A stretch of DNA of 64,000 bases from Staphylotrichum longicolle. Taxonomy: Eukaryota; Ascomycota; Sordariomycetes; Sordariales; Chaetomiaceae. The DNA lies in contig JAHCVI010000001.1 of the NCBI GenBank assembly GCA_019096155.1, positions 1,612,001-1,676,000 on the forward strand, in the 5' to 3' direction. Shown here piece after piece: positions 43,117-52,881 of this stretch. The translations under genes and the position numbers were made by a program. Numbering within the stretch: the stretch's first letter is position 1; each line of letters begins with the position of its first letter. A model generated the notes under the pieces. The model was not told the DNA's origin. It was given only the letters and a program-made list of their open reading frames with translations, and did no database searches.

Positions 43117-44443
43117 TCAGGAACTCTGATAATTAGTCGGCGCGGCGGATGCTGGTGCCGATCCCAGATTCAGCTTCAGCATGCGGCGCAGACTATCTTC
43201 CATGTGCAAAATCTCAGGCGAGCGGCTGTTATCCGGGTTCCTGGGCGCCGATGGGGCCAGAATCGGATGGCCTCCTGCATAGAACGGGGACTGCGCGTTG
43301 GGTACAGCCATCGGGCGAGGGCCTGGTGCAAACGGTGAGGGGGCGTTGGGGGTCCCGGTCGGACGAGGCGCCGACGAGAAAGCTGGCTGGAGATCCGACT
43401 GCCGAGGGGTAGGGTCCCTCGATGTATACTGGAGCGGTGTATCGGCATACCCTGGCGGGGATACGGTCGGCCCCTGTTGTTGCTGCTGCCCGCCTTCGAG
43501 CGGAGGGATGGCCAGGAACCGTTTCAGCCTTTCGCTCATATCCAACGCTCCCTGGTCCTGCTGCGGCGGAGGCGGAGACTTCTGGGCGGGCTCAGCCTGC
43601 TTGTTGTTGGAGCGAGCGGCCCGGATACGGTCATGATACGGCTTCGAAAAGGCAGGGCCGACGACATCATCCGGTGTGCCGTCGAGTTCGCTGGTGGGAA
43701 TCCCGGATGAAGGGTTGCGTTGGAACGGGGGACGGCGGCTGCCAGCGCCAAACAACCCGCCGGGGAGAGTCTTGGGCTCAGCGGGAGATCGAATCTGGTT
43801 GGGCGGAGAGAACGGTACGGGGTTTGGTCCCAGGATGTTGGCAGAGCTCGCCCTGCGAGCCCGCTCTTTCTCAGCCCGGTCGGCGCGGAAGAAGATATCG
43901 AGAGGTGAGTCCTGCCTGGGGACTTCCCCACGCAGCAGGCGTTGCTGAGGGGTTGGAGCTTCGGAGTCGGTGGCAGGAGGCGACGGCTCGCGGCTGGCAT
44001 GATCGGTTTCCTGCACCGAAGGCGAGTCGAGGGCCTTGGACAGGAAGCTGGGGATCGGAAGGGAGGACGGCGCTGGAGATGCATGAAACGTGGCGCCGGC
44101 AAAAGCGGCGGCGGCTATGGACTTGGGTGCTGCTGTCTGTGGAGGGGTTGTCCGACCTTGCTTTGCTGGTCCGGGCGATGAGGCATGTTTTCGCGAGCGC
44201 CTTGTTTCCATTCCGAGGTTTGGACTTGGCCTGATTGGGCTGCGAACCTGGCGCCGGGCTGTGCGAGGCCGACTTCTGGGGGGTAAACGGCCCCGCGAGT
44301 TCGATCGGGAAAACGGCTTCACTGGGCATGTCGTTTTCCGAGGCATACGTCTTGCGGGCAGGGGAGTTGATGGGTCGCTTCGCACGTCGCCGAGCTGGGG
44401 TGCTCTTGTTCGGTGGCAATGATGGTGGTTGTTGTTGTTCCAT
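43117..44443 (-). CDS. PNRC/Edc1-motif protein, probable mRNA-decapping activator
   Basis: The key sequence is GATFHASPAPSSLPIPSFLS (near 44040-44105), preceded by AAAAF. It combines an (F/Y)AGxxF element with a Pro-rich LPxPSF element, the layout of the short motif in PNRC2 and yeast Edc1/Edc2 that binds DCP1 and stimulates DCP2; the family assignment is from this motif, the role is inference. The rest is disordered, Pro/Ser/Gln-rich (SPPPPQQDQGALDMSERLKR, GGQQQQQGPTVSPPGYADTP) and ends HMEDSLRRMLKLNL plus a short tail. The N-terminus MEQQQPPSLPPNKSTPARRR is in a different phase. The break is near 44195-44203 (KPRNGNK then RSRKHASSPGPAKQ): removing one G restores 441 aa. Alternatively, an 82-base intron 44247-44166 keeps the frame (414 aa) but has a weak GTTCGC donor and no branch sequence. 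Confidence 0.72.
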
Positions 44444-45692
44444 GGCTGTGGAGGCGGCTTAGGGCCGTTTGTGTGAACGCAGGAAACAGGTCGGTCAAGG
44501 TTGCGAGTCGGGAAAGAGGGACTCCCCGCGACGAGTGTGACGAGATGGTTTCCGGTGTTTGTTTGCGCTGGGCGGGGGCAACGAGTCAGCGATTGGATGC
44601 AGAAGAACAGGGGAGAAACAAGCGAAGAAGCGAAGAAGCGGCCACGGCAAGCAATGGCGCAGCGACAAAGAAATAGGGCGGTATTACTGCAATGATCTAA
44701 GAGTTATCGTTATTCTGTTTGGCTGTGCTTTCTCCGGGCATGTCTGAATTCGCATGGTTTCCACTGGACGAGAGGGGGAGTGGGGAGATTTTGACCCGGG
44801 GGTGAGTCGCGATGGAGGCTGGGAGGCCTATCCCAGTCGTTCTGACCCCCAGGCAAGGCTGAAAGCGGACCTGTTCGGCTTTCACGGTTTCGGCTGGCAA
44901 CAGACCCCCGTGGTTCCTATCGTCAGACTGAGCGGCCTTGCTGCCAATCAGAAGACGATCTGGGCGGAGGGGCGAAGCCGCAAGGTTCGGATTGCCAGGA
45001 AGTATTGCGTGGTGACCTGAGTGCTAGGTCTGCTTCGAAAATAGCGTTGAAACCCTGGAATTTGATCTCAGCGATTTGATCAAATTGTACTTCTAGCGGT
45101 GACCCAAGCCGATAATCCGGAAAAGAGGTTTGAAGTTGGGCAACTGATTTCAGTTTGCGCGAGACTTTGGGTGTGGGAAGCCTTGTGTGGGGCAACTGTG
45201 CTTATAAGGTGTCTGAGGCCTCAGTCAGCTGCCACTTTTCAAGCACCCACCGCTTTGGCTGAGGCGGGGTATGCATAAAACTGCGTTATGCAGCTATTCG
45301 GAGTACTGGCCGCCAAACGGGATGTGTGGCGGGGCCATGAACAGCTCTCCAAACCAACCAACCTGCGGCTGCTTGTTCAGAGCGTTTACCTTACCACCTC
45401 TTCAGCAACAGCACGCCAAAATTGCAGGCGCTCTCAGTTGAACTATTTCCCTCTTTCCTGAGTCTGCAGACCCAGCACCAAAAGTCAGGCCTACGACAGA
45501 TTCGTGTCTGATGTCATAAAGCCGGCCCTATCGATAAAGAAGAGGCCAACCCCAGTGTTGCCTAGGACCCCAAGGAAGCCTTGGCGTCTTGAGAGCTGCA
45601 CCGTCTCGAAGCTCGTGCGACGGCGCAAGCGACAATCATCTTCTTCGCATTTTAGGCCATTTTCTCCCAGACTTACCGACAAGCCCACCACC
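44444..45692. promoter_or_regulatory. Divergent promoter region, PNRC-motif gene and RBX1
   Basis: About 1.25 kb between start codons on opposite strands. No gene seen on either strand. It should carry both promoters. Confidence 0.5.
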
Positions 45693-46231
45693 ATGGCCGA
45701 CGTCGAAATGACCGATGCGCCCACTTCGGCGCCCGTTACCAAGAAGAAGGGCGCCGCTGACGCTGAGGGGAAGGAGGGAAAGAAGCGATTCGAGGTCAAG
45801 AAGGTACATGATGCGTGCGCTGGTCTGGCTTGCACGGCCTTTGGCTGACGATACTCAAGTGGAATGCCGTTGCGCTCTGGGCATGGGACATTGTTGTCGA
45901 CAACTGCGCCATCTGCCGGAACCACATTATGGATCTCTGTGGGTGGCACTTGCCTCGCTGGTATCAGCAGGTTCATTTTAGCTGACGTTTGACCCTTCAG
46001 GCATCGAGTGTCAGGCGAACCAGGCTTCCGCTACGAGCGAAGAGTGTACAGTTGCTTGGGGTATCTGCAATGTAAGGCACACCTGTGGTTCATATTCAAC
46101 CTGGTGACCGTGTGACTGACGCATTCTTGCAGCACGCATTCCACTTCCACTGCATTTCGAGATGGCTCAAGGCGCGCCAAGTCTGCCCGCTCGACAATAG
46201 GGACTGGGAGTTTCAGAAGTACGGGAGATAA
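45693..46231 (+). CDS. rbx1: RING-box protein RBX1 / ROC1 / Hrt1
   Basis: Catalytic RING subunit of cullin-RING ubiquitin ligases (SCF and relatives), recruiting the E2. Exons 45693-45803, 45860-45938, 46001-46071 and 46133-46231 give 119 aa. The N-terminus MADVEMTDAPTSAPVTKKKG is variable; then [20 protein letters not shown] forms the strand that inserts into the cullin. The RING-H2 follows with three zinc sites: CAICRNHIMDLCIECQ, EECTVAWGICNHAFHFHCIS and RWLKARQVCPLDNRDWEFQK, ending YGR. All expected Cys and His ligands are visible, including the extra ones typical of RBX1 compared with ordinary RINGs. The last stretch is nearly invariant in eukaryotes, which makes the identification secure. 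Length is close to the family norm (about 108-125). It converges with SPC1, leaving 271 bases between stops. Confidence 0.96.
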
Positions 46232-46502
46232 GCGTTGGCAGCAGATGCAGGGCAAGCACATCACGAACATCACGAACGTGGACTGGGAGCACCAGCGGGG
46301 ATATATGAGGCGGGGAAGGGTTCCTTGTGAGCGCATGGAGATGGTTTCTCGACGCGGCATTGGGCCTGGATTCACTCGGTAGATCCTCCAAAGGGAGACT
46401 TGGGACAGCATGACATGTTGCCTGCTGTCTTGTTATGACATGACCTAATTTGACTTTCTCCTTCTTGCCCGTGTGTCGGCTCCTTTCAATGATCGCTTCG
46501 AC

Positions 46503-46923
46503 TCATCTAAACGTCTTCTCATCGACCACTAAGTTTGCTGGTGGCGTGAGTCCTCCAACCGGTAGCCATTTTACGGGATGTCGGTTGTAGAAGGGCCATG
46601 GCGGAACAGCGAGGACGAAGACTGCGGCGGTGCCAATGAGGCCGACGTAGACGGCGAGCTTGATGTCTTGCAGGAAATATCCCACAAAGAAAGAGATAGC
46701 CTGGAAGCAAACAGTTAGCCAAGAGGCATGGCGGACTAACAGACGGCCAACTCACCCCGACGAGCGTCAAGGCCACATTGACGAGGAGCTCGACCAGCTT
46801 CTGGCCTTCAAAGTCCTTGGATCCTTGTCAGCAGCTGCACAGAGAGACACCGCGCGTGAAAGAGACACGGACAATTTGGCCTTCAAACAGGTCGCGAGCC
46901 TGCTCCAGTATCTGCTCCGCCAT
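46503..46923 (-). CDS. spc1: Signal peptidase complex subunit 1 (SPC1/SPCS1)
   Basis: Small non-catalytic ER membrane subunit of the signal peptidase complex. Exons, minus strand: 46923-46873, 46815-46756 and 46700-46503, giving 102 aa, the normal length. It starts MAEQILEQARDLFEGQI, continues DFEGQKLVELLVNVALTLVG into the first membrane helix, then a turn containing GYFLQDIKLAVYVGLIGTA and a second helix with VFVLAVPPWPFYNRHPVKWL. The IDFEGQK and PPWPxYNRxPxxWLP segments are hallmarks of the family, and both termini face the cytosol in known members. The tail ends VVDEKTFR. Introns have GTCCGT and GTGAGT donors; branch sequences CTGAC and CTAAC precede the acceptors. The first donor is not consensus, but the joined sequence leaves no doubt. 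Confidence 0.93.
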
Positions 46924-48428
46924 TGTGATAACGGTCCAGCTCGTGTCCTGGATTGTTGGCAGGGTTGCTCCCTTGCAGTTGCTGGAATGAAGCTGATGGT
47001 CGTTCCGGAAGTGGTCAAGACTCTGGGTGGACTTCTGGAGTGGGTTCCTCCAACGTGGCTTCAGAAGATGCAGCAGCCTCGCCGCACGCAAATGCAAGCG
47101 ACAAATCACCGGCCCAGAATCACTCCTAGTGCCCCACCCCAAGCCACCAGCAGCCACCCCTGCCCTGAGGGAGACAAACGCTCGTCTGGTCCCTGCTGCG
47201 CAAGTGCCGGAGTTGCAGCCCCTGTCATGCATCTCATCATCCAGCAACCGACGACCGAACTGGTCTTGACATGCAGTTCAATCTGTATGTCTCCTAATAT
47301 TTTCAGCTCGCTTCAGATCGCACAGCCCCGCTCCTTTGACAACCCTGTGGAGAGTTTCCTTTCTGCAGCTGGACGTATCCAGAGCGGGATTTAAGGGACA
47401 CGGACGGGAGCGAAGCTTGAGGGGCCCAGAATGGGCCATTGCTGGGTCCCCAGCAAGCGGGACCTGCCGGTGGCCAACAGCATCGCGTTAAATGCCCTGA
47501 CCAAAGTCCCATTTTTCTCCATTGTCCAAGGAAAACCCTCATCCACCAACAACCGAACTGCATCTGATCTGAATCTCTGCTTGCGAAACCAGACACCGCG
47601 CGGATCCTGGGTGCACCAACACTCTGACCCGTCCGTCTACTGGCCTCGCGCGCCCAAGAGCAACCATAATCCTTACCGATTCTGGTCTCTGCCAGCTCGC
47701 CAGCGTCGACAGTCTCAGTATCACGAGTGGCGCGATCCACAGCAAAACGAGGACGTCATAAAACCAGGCCACCCGGCAGCCCTATCAGCGAAAATCTGCT
47801 CATCGCCTATCTTGTGCTGACTTGGAGCGCAAAACTTTTCCTCATAAAACCGTCGATATCCCTCTCCTCCGACCTCCAACACCCTCGGACCGACTCCTCT
47901 CAACGACCTCTGCTCGTCGGCACTGCAGAAGCCTTGTGACGTTTTTCTCTCAGCCAAACGTCGCACGGCACCGAATACCCTCCCGACCGTCTTAAGCCAC
48001 CAAATTGGCGGGCCCTATCTGTGAAAAGATCTCCTCTCCTCGTTCACTCCTCGGGCCGGACCTGGTCTACAGCGGAGTGAACAAGCAGCCGCCGTAATTT
48101 GGCGCCGCCTCGACCAGCTATTTTGATCGCATCGGAGAAACCTCGAGTGCTCGCCATCCCGTCGCTCATCTGACCTGTGGGTGCAGCCACAACCTGGCCA
48201 CGGTCTTCACATTGTCGCAATCACCGTCCGTCGTCGCGGACGGCTCCTGGCCGTTCGCTGCCTTCCGCTGGTGAACGAAACGAGTTTCGCTCAGGCCAAT
48301 ATGCGCGCCGGCTAAGTTTCCCTGAAGGCGCGCTTTGAGGGCTGTGTTCGATCTTGTATCTGCAACAAGGAAAACGAGAGACACGGAAGTTGATTTGACC
48401 CGTTACATACCGACAAGAGACTACAACA
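46924..48428. promoter_or_regulatory. Divergent promoter region, SPC1 and CorA-type transporter
   Basis: About 1.5 kb between start codons on opposite strands. No protein-like frame was found. The long approach to 48429 suggests an extended 5' leader for the transporter gene. Confidence 0.5.
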
Positions 48429-50348
48429 ATGTCCGACCAGGAGGAAACTACCGCAAGCTCGGGGTACTCGACCCCTGTTCCCGAGCTCGATGACCACCGG
48501 AACCAGGCGGCCTCGGTTCACCGTCCCGAACGTCCCCGCAGGGGCACCTTCGATTCTTTGTATGGAGCGCGGGTGATGGCCCCTGGAGGCGTTTCCGGTG
48601 AGCCACGTGTCCGGGACTTTGAGGAGGCCGTCGTGGACGAAGACACGGCGGAGCAGTCACCAACTATGCGACGAACTCGTCGCCCGACCATCGAGTCTGT
48701 TTCTGACCGCTCGACGTCGCCTCCCAACTCAGTCAAGGCTTTTGCCGAGGCGCGTCGCCGGGAACGCGAGCTTTCTTTCTCCGAGCCGAAGCCGGAGCGC
48801 AAGCCCGACGAGCTTGAACTCCAGCGCACCGCGTCAGTTGTCAGCCGCCAGAGCTACCGTAGCAGGCAGCACACAGTGGCGACAGCTGATACGGCCAGCC
48901 TGGCCACCAACAAGTCCGCCGAAGAGGACGTCTGTTTCCCGCTCCAAGACGGACAGAGGGGTGATCGTCTCTACATCGACTTTGACTACCTGGAGAACTT
49001 CATCAAGGCGGAGAGCGAAGCCCGCCAGGCCTTCCGGCGCCCCTCGGCTGTCCAGGCGTTTCCTGATCTGCGGCCCACTGAGACCCCTTCGATCCCCATT
49101 GTCACCGTCGATGGTGACTTCTTGGGCACGCCATTTGGCAGTGAGAGCCAACCCGAGAAGACCGAAAAGCCTGAGAGATCGGAGGCTGAAGAAGAGGACA
49201 GGGCGGTGCACCCGCCTCCAGCGGACCATAGCCGGGTGAGCTTTTTCTCCTCGGCCTGGGAGTCAACGATCCACGCTGCCGATCTCGAGGGTTTGATCTT
49301 GCCGGGTGAAGACATTCGTGGGCTCTTCACATTTCCCAAGGGGGAGGCCGACGGCGTCTGGTGGCTCAACATGAACAAGCCGTCAGAGGAGGAAGTCCGG
49401 GCGATTTGCCGAGCCTTTGGAGTCCATCCTCTGACGGTTGAAGACATCACGACCCAGGAGTCCCGCGAGAAGATCGAGCTCTTCCCGTCCTACTATTTTG
49501 CCTGTTTCCGGTCGTTCTGTGTCGAGTTCGATGAAGAGACGCAAGAGAAGGAGTTCGTGCCCTTCAATATCTATGTGGTGGTCTTCCGCGAGGGTACGCT
49601 GAGTTTCAGCTACGCCAACAACTCTCATGCCTCGCATGTGAGGAAGAGAATCGCCATGTTGAAGGATTACGTCTCGCTGAGCAGCGACTGGATCTGCTAT
49701 GCCTTGATGTAAGACTGCCTCTACTGACTCGCCCAATCACGACTGACGATGCTGACCATGGCGCGCAGTGATGACATTGTTGATTCCTTTGCCCCTGTCA
49801 TCAGCAAGCTGGAGGCCGATACCGACACGATCGAGGACGAGGTGTTCATTGCCCGGACTGACGACATGGCCCAGTTCCTGCGCAAGATTGGCACCGCCCG
49901 CAAGAACACCATGGCCTTGATGCGCTTGCTGGGTGGCAAGGCTGACGTGCTCCGGGGTTTCACCAAGCGGTGCAACGAGAATTACAAGGTCACACCGCGC
50001 ATGGACATTGGTCTGTATCTCGGCGACATCCAGGACCACGTCGTCACCATGATGAACAACCTCGGCCATTTCGAGAAGATGATGTCTCGCGCCCACAGCA
50101 ACTACCTGGCCCAGATCTCCATCGACGGCATCGCCCAGGGCACGAGCACCAACAAGGTGCTCAGCAAGATCACGCTGCTGGCGTCCATCATCGTCCCGCT
50201 GAACGTGGTTACCGGTCTCTTTGGAATGAACGTTCCCGTTCCGTGGCGGGAAGTCGAGTCTCTGGCGCCGTTCTTTGGCATCCTCGGGTCTTTGCTCGCG
50301 TTCTGCATCATTTGCTCATATGCGGCTTACAAGCTCAGGATGTTTTGA
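48429..50348 (+). CDS. CorA-family magnesium transporter (ALR/MNR2 type)
   Basis: Divalent-cation channel of the fungal CorA group (yeast Alr1, Alr2, Mnr2), at plasma membrane or vacuole. Exons 48429-49708 and 49769-50348 join to 619 aa. About 200 residues of hydrophilic Ser/Arg/Glu-rich N-terminus precede the cytoplasmic funnel: VCFPLQDGQRGDRLYIDFDY, VWWLNMNKPSEEEVRAICRA, FGVHPLTVEDITTQESREKI and FVPFNIYVVVFREGTLSFSY. The long stalk helix includes DDIVDSFAPVISKLEADTD and NTMALMRLLGGKADVLRGF. Two C-terminal membrane helices are ITLLASIIVPLNVVTGLF and FFGILGSLLAFCIICSYAAY; the first ends in the selectivity motif Gly-Met-Asn at residues 579-581. The family needs exactly this two-helix, GMN arrangement as a pentamer. 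I cannot decide between plasma-membrane Alr and vacuolar Mnr2 from sequence; the N-terminal extension is shorter than in yeast Alr1. Confidence 0.93.
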
Positions 50349-50847
50349 GCTGCTGTCAGCGGGTTGCCTACCGAGCGTGATAGAGCGAATACCCAGCAAG
50401 CATGGGCTAGTTAGATATTGTTGGTTTTTTGCATTTCAGTTCATAGAGCCGGTCAAGCGGTTGTCAGGATTGTATTCTGGCAACGTCATGACTTTTGCTT
50501 GTTGATAGAAACACATTCATTTCATGCAGTCTCAATCTTGAGTAGTTTTGTCAGTTTCATCTCCTCACTCAATGAAACCATTTGCGATTCCGCAAGGCTT
50601 GAGCTTCCTCTCTCATCATCTCATCGACGCCGGACTTACACCGAGTGGAGCTCCCTCACCGAGAGCTCCCCCAGAATCCAGGATTCCCATTGGCCGCACA
50701 CCGAAACAGAGCCTTCTTCCCTGCTCGGTCAGTCTCTCGACCTCAGCTCCGCCAAAAAGTTCAACACCAGACCTTGCTTGCTCAACCTTATCTCAGCAAC
50801 CACCCATACCAATCAAGTCACCATCGGCGCCCTCCCCACCAGCCACC
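50349..50847. other. Intergenic stretch between CorA gene and TIM8
   Basis: No gene. It holds the 3' end of the transporter gene and the promoter and leader of TIM8, pyrimidine-rich near 50800-50847. Confidence 0.5.
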
Positions 50848-51320
50848 ATGTCTTCCACCGACTTCAACATCGACCAGTCCGACCTCGAGAAGCTCAACGA
50901 CAAGGACAAGGCCGAGCTGCGCCAGTTCTTTTCCAACGAGGAGCACCGCGCCCGCATCCAGGCCCGTACGTGCACACACCCTTCCCTTCCTTCCCTTCCT
51001 CTATCCCTCCGACTCCCCTCCCCCCTTTCCCCCTCCAATCAATTGAACAAACAAACAAAAAAACAAAAAAGACTGACCATCCCGCCAACCTCTTCCAAAA
51101 CAAAACAGAAACCCACGAACTCACAGGCATCTGCTGGAAGAAGTGCATCTCGGCCTCGAGCACCGCGGCCCCGACGGGGAGCAGCCTCTTCCGCGGCGGC
51201 GGCTCCGGGTCGGGCAAGCTCGACGGGACCGAGCAGACTTGCCTGGCCAACTGCGTCGACCGGTTCATGGACGCCAACCTCGCGACCATGAAGCACCTCG
51301 CGAACATGCGCCAGCAGTAG
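50848..51320 (+). CDS. tim8: Mitochondrial intermembrane-space chaperone TIM8
   Basis: Small Tim protein that, with Tim13, escorts membrane-protein precursors such as Tim23 across the intermembrane space. Exons 50848-50965 and 51109-51320 join to 109 aa. The N-terminus MSSTDFNIDQSDLEKLNDKD and KAELRQFFSNEEHRARIQAQ lead into THELTGICWKKC; the second half has TEQTCLANCVDRFMDANLAT and MKHLANMRQQ. The twin CX3C motifs are Cys48/Cys52 and Cys84/Cys88, which form two disulfides after MIA40-dependent import. The loop between them is 31 residues with a Gly/Ser-rich piece (FRGGGSGSGKLDG), clearly longer than the usual 11-17 residues. The order and the downstream FxDxNLxTMKHL helix point to Tim8 rather than Tim9, 10 or 13. 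The intron contains A-rich stretches and a CTGAC branch sequence. Confidence 0.88.
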
Positions 51321-51812
51321 AGAAAGGATTCTTATGACGCATTGGGTGGGGTTTGAAAGATAGGGGGAAGGGAATCGGGGAGAGAAGCGGGACGGGCGAA
51401 GGGGGGATGGATTCACATTCCGGCAGAGCGTGGTTGGGTTAACAGGCCACTGTGTATAGACATCCCAGATCTTGGAGAAGATGAAGGAGGGCTGTACTAT
51501 ATCCTGCGACAGTAGTTGCGAGGCGCTGGGGTGGGAGCAGCAGGGCATTGTAACACTATGGGTTGATATGGGAATAGACGGGTTGAACAATATCTTGCAT
51601 GTAACAGGACAGTCGTTGCCAATTCACAGCAAGGCGAATGTACGAGCACAGGAACGAGAACGTTTTGAACACGGTACGAAGGGTGTGTCAATTCTTTTCA
51701 TTGCCAAGTCATGTGCCCAAGCCCAGGTATCTGACGCCGACCGAAATGCAACCCATGTCCCTTCGATGTGCCGACCTTTTTTTGTTTCCCCAGCTCCCAG
51801 CCAAACAACCGT
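51321..51812. terminator. Convergent 3' ends of TIM8 and RPL25
   Basis: About 490 bases between facing stop codons. No gene seen; it must contain both 3' processing regions. Confidence 0.45.
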
Positions 51813-52579
51813 TTAGACGAGGCCGAGCTTGGTGGCAGCAATGTCGAGAGCATCGACATCGGCGGTGAGGCGGGCGAAAGCCTTCTTGGAGCCGTCAGGG
51901 CTGAATCAGGGTTAGCAATCGCTCCTCTGGGAAGGATCTGGCAGAGCAACCTACCGGATCAGGGTGTTGATCTTGACGGTGTCAATGTCGTAGAGCTTCT
52001 TGAGAGCCTGCTTGATCTGGGCCTTGTTGGCCTTGACATCGACGATGAAGACGAGGGTGTTCTGCTCCTCGATCTTCTTCAGGGCACCCTCGGTGTTGAG
52101 AGGGTGGACGATGATCTTGTGCTCATCGAGGCGGGGCTCGTGAGGGACCGACTTGCGCGGGTACTTGGGGGCGCGCGAGAGGACGAGGGTCTTGGGGCGG
52201 TGGAAGGTGGTCGAGGTGCGGACCTTGGTCTTCTTGTGCGAGTGCACCTGCATGGGCCGTTAGCTCTGAGACCAGCCATGTGCATTCGGCGAGAGTCAAC
52301 TTACACCCTTGAGGGCAGCCTGGGCAGCCTTCTTGGCCTGAGCGCCCTTGCCGGCCTTAGAGGCACCGCCTGTCCGAGGAAGCGTCGTCAGTAAAGCATT
52401 CGCCTGAACAAGGGAGAGACCCGTCTTGTTCAAACTCGCAAAATCTGCTGCTGCTTTGATGCATCACCTCGCCGTCAGGGAGGTGACGGCAGAGGCGCGC
52501 ATTGAGCGACGGCCGAGTTTGTGCGTGTTGAGTCCATCCTGGGCGTTCATGTACCTTTCTTAGTGTCCTTGGGAGCCAT
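51813..52579 (-). CDS. rpl25: 60S ribosomal protein uL23 (L23a; yeast L25)
   Basis: Large-subunit protein at the polypeptide exit tunnel that binds 25S rRNA and docks SRP and other nascent-chain factors. Exons on the minus strand: 52579-52555, 52369-52305, 52247-51955 and 51900-51813, giving 156 aa, the expected size. Exon 1 codes only MAPKDTKK. Then GGASKAGKGAQAKKAAQAAL, the basic eukaryotic extension; after the next intron VHSHKKTKVRTSTTFHRPKT, LVLSRAPKYPRKSVPHEPRL and the core DEHKIIVHPLNTEGALKKIE, NTLVFIVDVKANKAQIKQAL, KKLYDIDTVKINTLIRPDGS, KKAFARLTADVDALDIAATK, LGLV. Multiple short introns at the 5' end are usual in fungal ribosomal-protein genes. It diverges from BMT2, with 302 bases between the start codons. 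Confidence 0.97.
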
Positions 52580-52881
52580 TTCTGGGGATTGTATCGGCGT
52601 TGGGCGAAGTTGTCGTGTCGGTCGTCGATGGAAAAAGAAGCGGAATTTTGGAAAAAGTGGTTTTGAAATTGTGTGCGGAGCACCGATTTGCGACTGGTGT
52701 TCTGTGGCTGTTTGGCTCTTGGCACAATAACTAGCGTGGGTGGCTGAACCTCGCTTTGGCTTAGTGAGCCGATAAGATAAGATGAAACTGTCAATGGTGA
52801 CTTCCTTCGCTAGGGGTTGAACAACCACGAAATCATTTTCGAAACGGGATTTGTGAGTGTCGATTACCAAGTCCATGCTCA
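52580..52881. promoter_or_regulatory. Shared divergent promoter, RPL25 and BMT2
   Basis: Only 302 bases separate the start codons of a ribosomal-protein gene (minus) and an rRNA methyltransferase gene (plus). A tandem GATAAGATAAGATGAA lies at 52771-52786. An ATG at 52875, out of frame with BMT2, lies seven bases before its start. Co-regulation is inference from geometry and function. Confidence 0.6.
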
